64,000 bases of DNA. Origin: Promethearchaeota archaeon (GTDB taxonomy: Archaea; Asgardarchaeota; Lokiarchaeia; Sigyniarchaeales; SOKP01). Within the stretch, counting starts at the first letter, position 1. The number at the start of each line of letters is the position of its first letter. The notes under the pieces were generated by a model. The model was not told the DNA's origin. It was given only the letters and a program-made list of their open reading frames with translations, and did no database searches. The stretch covers positions 62,001-126,000 of the forward strand of contig JAHPZA010000004.1 in the NCBI GenBank assembly GCA_019058445.1, read 5' to 3'. Made by a program: the position numbers and the translations under genes. Positions 36,867 to 45,133 of this stretch are shown here, piece by piece.

Positions 36867-37715
36867 TCAATAATAATCGAAAGAGCCATATTTTTCACAG
36901 TATTTTGAAAAAATTTTAGATTTATTTTCTTGAAAAAAGGTCGATTGAACCATAATGTGGCAATTTCTACACAAACATATACAATTTTCATTTATAATAA
37001 TATTTCTAAGTTTATCCATATCCGAAACTGTTATAAAATAGTAAGAAATAGGTTTAGTTTTTTTCAAAGGATCAAGATGGTGAATTTCAAGTGCTGGTAA
37101 ATTGTCAATATTATTGAATGTAATCCCAAAACCGCAACTAGTACAATACCCTCTGCATATATCTAAAATCATTAATTTTTTTCTTACAATCCGTTGTATA
37201 CCTTGTCTTAATGCATGATTAGGGATTAGTGTTGGGGTAATTACTGTGGGATCATGAATCTTAAGAATTATATCCATATATTCATAAAAGAATTTAGATT
37301 GAAGTTTCATATGACAATTCCTACAAATAACGATCACTTTTTGTTTTATTATTTCATTTTTAATTATTGACCAATTTTTATAGCGCACACTTCTCCAAAA
37401 ACCTTTTTCCCTTGCTTTTATAGTTGATAATTCAGGATCAAGATGGTGGAAGTCTAACATTGGAAGGTTATCAATGCCCACCTCATTACAAATTTGACAT
37501 CTGTTCAAATCCTTAGTAACGAACCTTATAGCTTGGATTTTATTAATCCAACTCTTCATCTGTAGTCTATAAGCTTCTGCTTTTATATCACATTTTTTAC
37601 ATGTAGGTCTTCTTTTTTTTGAATTTGTATAAAATTTGAATTCAGAATACGGTTTAATTTGATGACATTTGCTACATTCTTTTTCTTTTTTTTCTGAATT
37701 ATTATATAAACTCAT
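36867..37715 (-). CDS. Double-HNH nuclease-like protein
   Basis: Predicted 282 aa. An N-terminal zinc knuckle (ECSKC...TCKKC, about 13-42) typical of HNH proteins is followed by two successive HNH-like modules. Module 1: CQICN...LDFHHLDP...ICRNCH. Module 2: CTSCG...LEIHHLDP...LCRNCH. Both keep the HH and the CxxCH. Duplication inside one chain is unusual. Its stop codon lies 6 bp after the tRNA 3' end, so it abuts the presumed insertion boundary. It is probably a DNA endonuclease; a role in mobilising the segment is speculation. Confidence 0.82.
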   Translation of the reverse strand: MSLYNNSEKKEKECSKCHQIKPYSEFKFYTNSKKRRPTCKKCDIKAEAYRLQMKSWINKIQAIRFVTKDLNRCQICNEVGIDNLPMLDFHHLDPELSTIKAREKGFWRSVRYKNWSIIKNEIIKQKVIVICRNCHMKLQSKFFYEYMDIILKIHDPTVITPTLIPNHALRQGIQRIVRKKLMILDICRGYCTSCGFGITFNNIDNLPALEIHHLDPLKKTKPISYYFITVSDMDKLRNIIINENCICLCRNCHIMVQSTFFQENKSKIFSKYCEKYGSFDYY

Positions 37716-37835
37716 TTTTTGCTTATATTTAGTAGAATTTTAATTTACATTATAATTGAAATTGCTATATTTAAAGGAAAATAATGTGAGCCCAAAGAAA
37801 GAAGAATAATATATCAAAGGAAAAAGAATAAAAGA

Positions 37836-39113
37836 TTAATAGGTCTTTTTATCAATTTCTTCTTCGACATATTTGATATGGTTTTTAAGCTTATTTCTTA
37901 ATTCTTCTTTATTTGTTGCTAAACTCAATACTAATTGGCAATCTTGACAAAGAGCTACTATATTGTAAATTGAATTAAGTCCCCCTTTATGTGGAGGTGT
38001 TATGTATTCAAGTTCTAAATATGGTTTATTATTCCTGTCGACATGGGGAGATTTTTTTCCACAATTTTCACAATATCCATCAGCTCTGAATAATACATAT
38101 TCTTCAATATTATCGGTCTTTTTAAATCCCCGTATTTTAATTTCTACTGGTGATGGAATTTCTTCTAAATTTTTCACTCTCTTCCTTATATTAAGAAATT
38201 CGGGATTAGCAATTCTATTTACTTTTAGTAAAACCGCATCTCTAAATTGAGTAACTATTTTTCCATCCTTATTTTGTCTTATTTCTATTCCAGTGCATTT
38301 TAAAGGATCTTCAATAGTTAATAAAATCGTTCTTTCTTTTCCTTTAATAATTTCACCATATTTAATGGGAAATGGTTGCTCTAGTTTCTTTGGTTTATAA
38401 CCAAAAATTGAAGCGATATTTACAGCAAATTCATTAAAATCAAAATAAGCTTTTCTAAAGAAACTTAAAGCATCGATTTTCAAATAGTAAGATGTCTTAT
38501 TAATTGATCGTTCTTGAGGATTGTCAGGTAGATAGATTACTAACTTTTCTTCAGGATTGAGTTGTAAAAAAGTATGATCAATTATTCCTTGGTAATGTTG
38601 TTCTAAATCTCTATACTGTTTAATTCTTGAACCTGATTTTTTCCAATAAATATTGAATTCCCTTTTTATATCTTCCTTGAATTTATAATTATTTAAGTTC
38701 TTCATAACAGCATTAAAACTTCTAGGAACATTAAAAATCGAAGTTTCTTTCTTTATTATCTTGAGAAAGTAATCCTGCATTATTCTCATTGAATTAAGGA
38801 AGGGATTGAAATCGATTACCATATCAACTAATACTGGAGACCAGAAATTGATTCTTTCTGTATTTAATGATAAAGAAGGCTTTTGCATTTTAAATTGTTG
38901 TACACAAAACCTCGCACTTTCTTCCATAGAAAGCAAACGATAAATACCTGAATATGCTCGAAATAAGAACCATTCAATATTGGCTTTTTGATTAATAATC
39001 TCGATAATATCTTTAGGATTTCTACCATTAACTTTAGAGGCTATAGATTCTAACCAGCCTCCTAAATTTTGAAATAAGTTATATTGATTAAAAAAATTAA
39101 CATTATAGTACAA
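37836..39113 (-). CDS. HNH-like protein with degenerate active site
   Basis: Predicted 425 aa. The C-terminal region has the HNH scaffold (YCENCGKK, then LELEYITPPHKGGLNSIYNI, then ALCQDCQ). The usual HH pair is EY and the final CxxCH is CxxCQ, so metal-dependent cleavage is unlikely. The zinc cysteines are kept. About 330 N-terminal residues are helical and unrecognised. It is transcribed toward the double-HNH gene with a 120-bp gap. It may be a DNA-binding partner of that nuclease. Confidence 0.75.
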   Translation of the reverse strand: MYYNVNFFNQYNLFQNLGGWLESIASKVNGRNPKDIIEIINQKANIEWFLFRAYSGIYRLLSMEESARFCVQQFKMQKPSLSLNTERINFWSPVLVDMVIDFNPFLNSMRIMQDYFLKIIKKETSIFNVPRSFNAVMKNLNNYKFKEDIKREFNIYWKKSGSRIKQYRDLEQHYQGIIDHTFLQLNPEEKLVIYLPDNPQERSINKTSYYLKIDALSFFRKAYFDFNEFAVNIASIFGYKPKKLEQPFPIKYGEIIKGKERTILLTIEDPLKCTGIEIRQNKDGKIVTQFRDAVLLKVNRIANPEFLNIRKRVKNLEEIPSPVEIKIRGFKKTDNIEEYVLFRADGYCENCGKKSPHVDRNNKPYLELEYITPPHKGGLNSIYNIVALCQDCQLVLSLATNKEELRNKLKNHIKYVEEEIDKKTY

Positions 39114-39219
39114 ATAAGTTTACCTCTATTAATCTAAAATAATGAGTTTATTCTCTACTAAATCTATTTTTTTATTATTATTTTAATAAATAAAGTGACT
39201 ACAAGTTTAATGAAAATTT

Positions 39220-39292
39220 GGCTAGGGCAGTCAAAGCATTAGCTTAGTTTACAGAAGCCGAGTAGTCGGGGGTTCAATTCCCCCCTCTCCCA
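39220..39292 (+). repeat. tRNA-Pro 3' fragment, copy 1 (73 nt)
   Basis: Aligns without gaps to tRNA positions 36788-36860 with 7 mismatches. It includes the anticodon loop (GGG changed to AGG), all of intron 2 with its hairpin, the T-arm and the acceptor 3' strand. The shared TTTTAA follows. There is no 5' half nearby, so it is not a working tRNA on its own. Confidence 0.9.
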
Positions 39293-39418
39293 TTTTAACA
39301 CTTTTAATTTATAAAGAACTTTTTCTATATCTATATATTCTCTATAGATCTATTATTATTCTATATACTATGGTGATGATCTATATATATTGTTTTATAT
39401 AATATTAAATTGAAGGAT

Positions 39419-40114
39419 ATGATGGCGAAATGTCAAAATTTAATGAATAAATTAAAAACTGATTCTAAGAATAATCATTTGTCAATAGATACAATATGGG
39501 AAGAAACTTGCACTCTTCGCAGTGGAGGTTTTGTGGGAGGAATAATTTTTTTATTTCCATCTGTTTTATTACTGCTGATGTTGATATTTATCTTTCCATT
39601 TGGTGCTCTATTATTTGGCATCCCACTTTTAATATTATCATTTTCATGTATTTATAATTCTAATACTCCGTTGATAAGATTTACAAATTCTGAGCTTATT
39701 GTTAGAAATAATGATTTAAAAAGAAAGAAGCATTTCCTTCTTTCTCAAATAAAAGAAATACACATAATTATCATTAAGAGAAAAGTATATTGTAAGAATG
39801 GAACTTATTATGCTTATTCGAAATTCAAATTTAATATTTTAACACTTTCTCGCGAATATCGTTATAAATTTTATTGGGGTTTTTATGAAGCGACTAAATT
39901 TCTTTTTAAAGGATATTCAGAAGCTAAACAAAAAGCAATCGAAAAAAGGTCTGAATTTGAGAGGGCTCTTAAAAATTTAGAAAAAATTTTTCCAGATCTA
40001 ATTGATTTTATAGATTTAGTTCCACCAGAGAAATCTGAATCCGGGTGGATAGGGATACTATGTTTAATTGGAATTTGTATCTTAGTAGGAATTTCTATTT
40101 TTTTTTGGAGCTAA
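39419..40114 (+). CDS. Membrane protein with PH-like cytosolic domain
   Basis: Predicted about 231 aa from ATG 39419 (TTG 39410 also possible). Two hydrophobic segments (about 42-85) are followed by a soluble region (NSELIVRNNDLKRKKHFLLS...) like the bPH-type domains of membrane proteins, then a C-terminal hydrophobic segment. Its TAA stop lies at the left edge of the tRNA 3' fragment (40112-40114), so the cassette boundary coincides with the gene end. Function unknown. Confidence 0.75.
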   Translation: MMAKCQNLMNKLKTDSKNNHLSIDTIWEETCTLRSGGFVGGIIFLFPSVLLLLMLIFIFPFGALLFGIPLLILSFSCIYNSNTPLIRFTNSELIVRNNDLKRKKHFLLSQIKEIHIIIIKRKVYCKNGTYYAYSKFKFNILTLSREYRYKFYWGFYEATKFLFKGYSEAKQKAIEKRSEFERALKNLEKIFPDLIDFIDLVPPEKSESGWIGILCLIGICILVGISIFFWS

Positions 40115-40145
40115 GTTGCCAGGGGTTCAATTCCCCCCTCTCCCA
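40112..40145 (+). repeat. tRNA-Pro 3' fragment, copy 2 (about 34 nt)
   Basis: AAGTTGCCAGGGGTTCAA continues into the same T-loop and acceptor strand (ending CTCTCCCA) as the tRNA. The first base of the T-stem has changed. The repeat starts in the stop codon of the preceding gene and is followed by TTTAA. Confidence 0.88.
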
Positions 40146-40271
40146 TTTAAACTAATAATCTTCAAAAATTTCTAAATTAAAAATTGGACTCCTTTATGAA
40201 TAAATTCTATACTGATTTTTTGAATTTAATTTCCAACCATATTGCATAAGAATTTTGAGTAGAAGTTAAAA

Positions 40272-40862
40272 ATGGCTTCAAATGAAAAAAAGTCAAAAGA
40301 AGAAATAAAAAAGGAGATTATTCAATTTTTAAATATCACTTCTGGAAAAGTGGATCATAGTCCAGATGAATTTAGCTGTGGAAACATACATAACACTAGT
40401 TTAGTTCTTGCGACTTGCAGCAAAGACGTTCCAAGAGCTACACCACTTGAATTCTTTAATGAAGGACTTATTATATATATATTTGGTCAAGCAGGGGGTA
40501 AAATACTCAATATCAAAAGAAATAAAAAAGTGGCAGCTGCAATTTACGAACAACCTTTGGTACATTCAAGAATCCAAAAAAATCTTCAGATATTTGGAGT
40601 GGCAGAATTAATTACTGTTAAGAATAATCCTGAATTATTTCGAGAAAAAGCGATTAAATGGAACCAATATAAGGTTGTAGAAAGCCTTTTAAAACCTGTG
40701 ATTAAACGCCAAAACTTAAGTGAGGAGGAGGTAGAAGATTTAGTTAAAAGAGGTACTGAAGCAACTTTTTTAATAAAAATTGTTCCAAACCATATTATTT
40801 TGAGAGAAATGCAAGAAGATTTCAGTATTTTTAAATCTGAATGGAAAAAAGAGAAAGAATAA
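40272..40862 (+). CDS. Pyridoxamine-5'-phosphate-oxidase-like flavin split-barrel protein
   Basis: Predicted 196 aa. The pattern TSLVLATCSKDVPRATPLEF, then GLIIYIFG...GGKILNIKRNKKVAAAIYE, is the FMN-binding split-barrel core. Archaeal members bind FMN, F420 or heme; the cofactor is not predictable here. It is the only gene of its cassette (40146-40977). Confidence 0.85.
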   Translation: MASNEKKSKEEIKKEIIQFLNITSGKVDHSPDEFSCGNIHNTSLVLATCSKDVPRATPLEFFNEGLIIYIFGQAGGKILNIKRNKKVAAAIYEQPLVHSRIQKNLQIFGVAELITVKNNPELFREKAIKWNQYKVVESLLKPVIKRQNLSEEEVEDLVKRGTEATFLIKIVPNHIILREMQEDFSIFKSEWKKEKE

Positions 40863-40945
40863 TATTATATTTCTATATTATTAAATTGAAAAAAATTTAC
40901 CAACTATTTCTAAACAAATAATTTATCTTTTCCAAAGAATATGGA

Positions 40946-40977
40946 TATGGTCGGGGGTTCAATTCCCCCATCTCCCA
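40946..40977 (+). repeat. tRNA-Pro 3' fragment, copy 3 (32 nt)
   Basis: TATGGTCGGGGGTTCAATTC continues into CCCCATCTCCCA. The T-arm is perfect and the acceptor strand has one change (C to A). ATTT follows. Confidence 0.88.
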
Positions 40978-41123
40978 TTTCTATTAACAAAATTTATTCC
41001 TATATTTTTCAAAAATTTCTTATAAATATTTTTGAGTTTTTAGAGAAATACAATCACATACTATACTATTTATTTATCAATGATAAAAACATAAAAAAAA
41101 GATTCCTTTTTTGCTTTAGATAA

Positions 41124-42107
41124 TTATTTCAGATACTCATCAACCCATCTTATAATCTCCTTGCTTTCTTCATCAGGTTTTACTATAGGAATACCATGCC
41201 CACAGTGCATTCGTACATACTTCCAGCTGCCTTTTACAAGTGATTTAACGCGAGCTACCTCCTCATCACTTATAGCACCCAAAAGTCGTCCCTCATACAT
41301 AAACCAATTTGCATGCAAAAATAGTATTGGTTGTGCAACCTTAGCAAGAGTTTCTGCGTGATCGAAATCTTTACCTACCGATCCATCCAAAAATGCCTTT
41401 GTGAAAGTAAAATCGAACTGTGAATTACCTTTCAGAAGAATACGTCTTTCTGGAGGCAAGAACTTTAAATCTACCGGACTATTTGGTCGGAAGAACAGTT
41501 TTATTGCAATTATTTTTGAAATGAAATTTATTATAAACTTAGGAGGTAATTTTATATTCAATACTTCTTTTGCTATACTTCCCATTAGGGTGATACTTTC
41601 CTTGAAATATTTCGGGAGGCCACCGCCACCTGGAGTTCCCATGATTTCTACAAGCATCGTAAAGACATCGTAAACCCACGTGGTTTTTATGGTCGGCCAT
41701 TCACAGAGAAAGAGCGGGGGATCTTCGCAGATCACTCCTTTCACCCATTCTGGTGAATTTGCCGCTAGCCAAACTGATAATACACCTCCTGAAGAATTAC
41801 CCCCCACTATAGCAGGCCTTCCTACAACTTCACGCAAGAAAGCAGTCATATCCTTCCCCAATATATTAAAAGTATATTTTCCCGGAGTAAATGTAGATTT
41901 GCCATGCCCACGCAGAGTTACAGCAAAGACTTGGAAGCGATGTGCAAGCTTTGGAAGAAGTAGCATATATTCTTCCCAGGTAACACCTTGTCCGGGAATA
42001 AAGACTAAAGGTGTCCCGTTGGGCGGGCCAGCTACATAATTTAATTTAATTTCACCAGTGTCAAAAAATCCCTCCTCTATTCCTGCTTTTTTTAATATTT
42101 TATTCAT
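41124..42107 (-). CDS. Alpha/beta hydrolase
   Basis: Predicted 327 aa. The early LVFIPGQGVTWEEY is the oxyanion strand-loop, TLRGHGKS is typical of the fold, the nucleophile elbow is GNSSGG (Ser about 104-105), and the catalytic His is probably in HCGHGIPI near the C-terminus. The acid residue is not obvious. It is probably an esterase or C-C hydrolase; substrate unknown. Long antisense frames exist but have no family pattern. Confidence 0.86.
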   Translation of the reverse strand: MNKILKKAGIEEGFFDTGEIKLNYVAGPPNGTPLVFIPGQGVTWEEYMLLLPKLAHRFQVFAVTLRGHGKSTFTPGKYTFNILGKDMTAFLREVVGRPAIVGGNSSGGVLSVWLAANSPEWVKGVICEDPPLFLCEWPTIKTTWVYDVFTMLVEIMGTPGGGGLPKYFKESITLMGSIAKEVLNIKLPPKFIINFISKIIAIKLFFRPNSPVDLKFLPPERRILLKGNSQFDFTFTKAFLDGSVGKDFDHAETLAKVAQPILFLHANWFMYEGRLLGAISDEEVARVKSLVKGSWKYVRMHCGHGIPIVKPDEESKEIIRWVDEYLK

Positions 42108-42213
42108 TATTTTCCTTTCTCTGAGTATAATAAATTATTTCTATATAATTTACTCATTCTGAAAAAATATTGAAGATTATATAAAGATTGTTTTAATTAC
42201 TAATTTTAAGACA

Positions 42214-43470
42214 TTATGAATTATGTTTTTCATTATATTCGTTCACTGCTTCCAACGCTGCGACGATATTCTCAGGAGGGACATCAGGTAATATATTATG
42301 GATGGCATTCCAAACATAACCTCCCCCAGGTGCGAAAATTTCAAGCAATTCTTTCACATGTGTTTTGACTTCTTCAGGAGATTTACGATTAAAGATAAAA
42401 CGAGTATCAACACCCCCACCCCAAAACGTAATATCATCTCCAAAATTTTCCTTCAAATATTTCGGGTCCATATCTCTTGCGCTAATTTGAACAGGATTAA
42501 GAATGTCAATTCCACATTCAATTAGATCAGGTAAAAGTTTTACAATAGACCCGCACGAATGGAAGAAAATCTTCATAGAACTATGTTTTTTTACATAATC
42601 ACATAATTCTTGATGTCCTCTTTTGAAAAATTTCCTGTAAGTTTTAAGGCTAATCATTGGTCCTTTATTTTCTCCTAAATCATCTCCAAAAGTAATAATA
42701 TCAAGCACATCCCCAAGATATTTACACACTACTTTTAAAGCGTTAATATAAAATTCGATCTGTAAATCAACAAATTTTACTACCTTTGTTGGATTTCGAA
42801 TTGTATCTATGAGAAACTTATCCATTCTTCTAAAAGAATGAGTTCCTTGAAATATATTCGTAGTAAGACATAAAATTATTATTTTATTTGTTTCTTGACG
42901 CAGTTTAATCACGTTGTCTCTTAAATTTTTCCAAAACCTTTTCTCACCCATATTACTAAGAGGGGGAATAACACCCTTGGCCCATAGATTTTTATCTAAA
43001 GCTTGTATGTAGGATTGTAAGTCAAATTTTTCAGGATATTTTTCCAGCCAAGGATAATAAGTTTGATCCATAACAAGAGAATCCTTTGACATTCTTCCAA
43101 TAATAGTGCCATCGGAATGAATCAGTTCGAAAGAACCATCGGGATTGTGCCTCGGTGAAAGATAAACAGGAAATTGTGCCTTAATGCCATGCAACTCAAC
43201 ATCATACCAATCTTTATCTTCTGTAAGATAAGCTGAACCTATATCAATTGCATCAATACCGAAACGTTCAATAAACCAATCTTCGACCCGAGCCAATTGT
43301 TGAACCATATCATATACCCGAACATATCCTTCTTTTATTCCCAAATAATTTTTTAAATTGTTATATGCGATTGCTGAAATCCCTGTCATATTAGTTGACC
43401 CGATATCAACAGGAACTCTATCAGGTTCTTTATGATTAATACTAGCAAGTATTCTTTCTCTAGAATTAAT
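42214..43470 (-). CDS. Uroporphyrinogen-decarboxylase-family methyltransferase (MtaA/CmuA-like), paralog 1; AUU start inferred
   Basis: About 418 aa. HSCGS near the C-terminal third is the zinc/cobamide-methyltransferase version of the family motif, and ILNPVQ, WGGGVDT and HNILPDVPPENI are also conserved. Such enzymes transfer methyl groups between a corrinoid protein and a thiol acceptor; no corrinoid protein is adjacent. The first ATG (43389) would remove SRERILASINHKEPDRVPVD, which its paralog and the family keep. The frame is open upstream to a TAA but has no ATG, GTG or TTG. ATT at 43468-43470, preceded by GGGTG, is the best start. Without it the call is 42214-43389. Confidence 0.85.
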   Translation of the reverse strand: MNSRERILASINHKEPDRVPVDIGSTNMTGISAIAYNNLKNYLGIKEGYVRVYDMVQQLARVEDWFIERFGIDAIDIGSAYLTEDKDWYDVELHGIKAQFPVYLSPRHNPDGSFELIHSDGTIIGRMSKDSLVMDQTYYPWLEKYPEKFDLQSYIQALDKNLWAKGVIPPLSNMGEKRFWKNLRDNVIKLRQETNKIIILCLTTNIFQGTHSFRRMDKFLIDTIRNPTKVVKFVDLQIEFYINALKVVCKYLGDVLDIITFGDDLGENKGPMISLKTYRKFFKRGHQELCDYVKKHSSMKIFFHSCGSIVKLLPDLIECGIDILNPVQISARDMDPKYLKENFGDDITFWGGGVDTRFIFNRKSPEEVKTHVKELLEIFAPGGGYVWNAIHNILPDVPPENIVAALEAVNEYNEKHNS

Positions 43471-43604
43471 TTTTTACACCCAATTTATTTTATATTATAA
43501 GTATAAAATTATTGATAAAATTTAATTTTGGACCTGTTAAATACAATTTTCTTCTGATGATTTGTAGTATACTATTGAATTAATAAAGAATATTAATCAA
43601 AAAA

Positions 43605-43632
43605 TTCATGGATTCAAATCCCACTTCTCCCA
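43605..43632 (+). repeat. Degenerate tRNA 3' fragment, copy 4
   Basis: CATGGATTCAAATCCCACTT continues into CTCCCA, then TTTAA. T-loop, stem and acceptor lengths match the tRNA-Pro end exactly, but several bases differ and the T-stem no longer pairs fully. It could instead come from a different tRNA. Confidence 0.55.
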
Positions 43633-43686
43633 TTTAAGAATTATGGAATTACAATAGAAAAATTCACTTTTTTAAAACATATTAAA

Positions 43687-44937
43687 CTAATTTTCTGTAT
43701 TATATTCATCCACAGCTTCCAACGCTGCGATAATATTCTCAGGAGGGACATCAGGTAATATATTGTGGATAGCATTCCATACATAACCACCTCCAGGAGC
43801 AAAAATTTCAAGTAATTCTTTGACATGTTTTTTAACTTGCTCGGGTGATTTCCGATTGAGAATATTACGAGTGTCCGCTCCGCCTCCCCAAAAAGTAATC
43901 TCATCCCCAAAAGTTTCTTTTAGATATTTTGGATCCATACCTTTTGCGCTAATTTGAATAGGGTTTAGGATATCTATTCCACATTCTATAAAATCCGGAA
44001 TTAATTTCACGACTGATCCGCAAGAATGAAAAAATATCTTCATTGAACTGTGTTTTTTTATATATTGACATAATTCTTCATTTCCTCGTTTGAAAAATTT
44101 TCGGTACGTTTCAGGATTGATTATTGGCCCATTATTTTCGCCAAAGTCATCACCAAGAGTAATTATATCCACAACATCTCCCACATATTTACATATAACT
44201 TTAAGAGCATTAATAAAAAATTCAATTTGAAGATCAACGAGTTTTTCTATTTTAGATGGTTTTTGTTTAATATCGAGGACAGTTTTGTCCATCCCCCTAA
44301 TACCATGAATGCCCTCGAAAACCCCTGCTCCAAAATGCAAGATGACTGCTTTTTGAGTTTTTTCACGTAGTTGGATAGCATTATCTCTTAATTTACGCCA
44401 AAATCTCTTCTCTCCCATATTGCTAAAGGGTGGAATCATACATTGTGATCCAACATTATTATCGAATGCATTTAATAATGATTGGAAGTTTAAATTCTCG
44501 GGATACCCCTCACCAAATGGATAATAAGTCTGGTGTATGTATAACGTGTCTTTAGACATGTTCCCTAATATTGTTCCATCAGAATGAATAACTTCGATAG
44601 AATCATCGGGGTTGTGTCTGGGTTGAAAATAAGTAGGGAATTGTGCCTTAATGCCATGCAGTTTAACATCGTACCAATCTTTATCTTCTGTAAGATAAGC
44701 GGAACCTAAATCAATCACATCAATTCCAAAACGTTCGATAAACCAATCCTCAACGCGAGCTAATTGTTGTATGAGGTCATATATTCGAACATTTCCTTCT
44801 TTGATATTTAAATAGTTTTTTAAATTATAGTAGGCTATTGCCGAAATCCCAGTGATTGGAGTAGATCCAATATCTACTGGAACGCGATCTGGTTCCTTAT
44901 GATTAATAGCGGTCAATACACGCTCTCTAGAATAAAT
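43687..44937 (-). CDS. Uroporphyrinogen-decarboxylase-family methyltransferase (MtaA/CmuA-like), paralog 2; AUU start inferred
   Basis: About 416 aa, closely similar along its whole length to the gene at 42214-43470 (shared ITGISAIAY, FHSCGS, NPxQISAxGMDPKYL and HNILPDVPPENI). The pair is a tandem duplication. The TTG at 44914-44916 would start at LTAINHKEPDRVP and lose the SRERV helix. The in-frame ATT at 44935-44937 matches the ATT position in paralog 1 exactly. A degenerate tRNA 3' end lies between the two paralogs, so if the cassette model holds, the duplication may have arisen by insertion or recombination there. Confidence 0.85.
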   Translation of the reverse strand: MYSRERVLTAINHKEPDRVPVDIGSTPITGISAIAYYNLKNYLNIKEGNVRIYDLIQQLARVEDWFIERFGIDVIDLGSAYLTEDKDWYDVKLHGIKAQFPTYFQPRHNPDDSIEVIHSDGTILGNMSKDTLYIHQTYYPFGEGYPENLNFQSLLNAFDNNVGSQCMIPPFSNMGEKRFWRKLRDNAIQLREKTQKAVILHFGAGVFEGIHGIRGMDKTVLDIKQKPSKIEKLVDLQIEFFINALKVICKYVGDVVDIITLGDDFGENNGPIINPETYRKFFKRGNEELCQYIKKHSSMKIFFHSCGSVVKLIPDFIECGIDILNPIQISAKGMDPKYLKETFGDEITFWGGGADTRNILNRKSPEQVKKHVKELLEIFAPGGGYVWNAIHNILPDVPPENIIAALEAVDEYNTEN

Positions 44938-45118
44938 CTTTCCATCACTATATCGAATTCATCTAATCTGTTACTAATTAAGTATTATATATCATTTCTA
45001 AACTCTTACATAAAACAGAGGGGAATGTCGTAGGACTATAAATTACTTTTCTCGCAGTATCTAGGTTTTTTTTACTGACGGTTTTCATTAACTACCCAAA
45101 TGATATTAAAATCAAACT

Positions 45119-45125
45119 AGGAGGT
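45119..45125 (+). promoter_or_regulatory. Shine-Dalgarno AGGAGGT before an ATT start
   Basis: AGGAGGT is a perfect anti-16S match. Eight bases later comes ATT at 45134, opening a 69-codon frame. There is no ATG, GTG or TTG between the preceding in-frame stop (45107-45109) and that point. Confidence 0.65.
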
Positions 45126-45133
45126 TATTAACA

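Larger units (their letters stand above)
36861..43632. mobile_element. Cassette island downstream of tRNA-Pro, delimited by repeated tRNA 3' ends
   Basis: Four segments follow the tRNA, each ending in a copy of its 3' part: 36861-39292 (two HNH-type genes), 39293-40145 (one membrane protein), 40146-40977 (one flavin-barrel protein) and 40978-43632 (hydrolase plus methyltransferase). Copy quality falls with distance from the tRNA: 73 nt at about 90% identity, then about 33 nt, 32 nt, and a degenerate 28 nt. That order fits repeated insertion at the tRNA's 3' end, with older sites pushed outward. No integrase or transposase gene is present. Confidence 0.6.

Noticed and set aside
40941..41123. 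60-codon frame starting inside the tRNA 3' fragment
   Set aside because: Its first codons are T-arm sequence and the rest is AT-rich phenylalanine/isoleucine-dominated noise.
41680..42039. Open frame of 119 codons antisense to the alpha/beta hydrolase
   Set aside because: It lies wholly inside a gene with a clear catalytic pattern, and its translation shows no family-like pattern.
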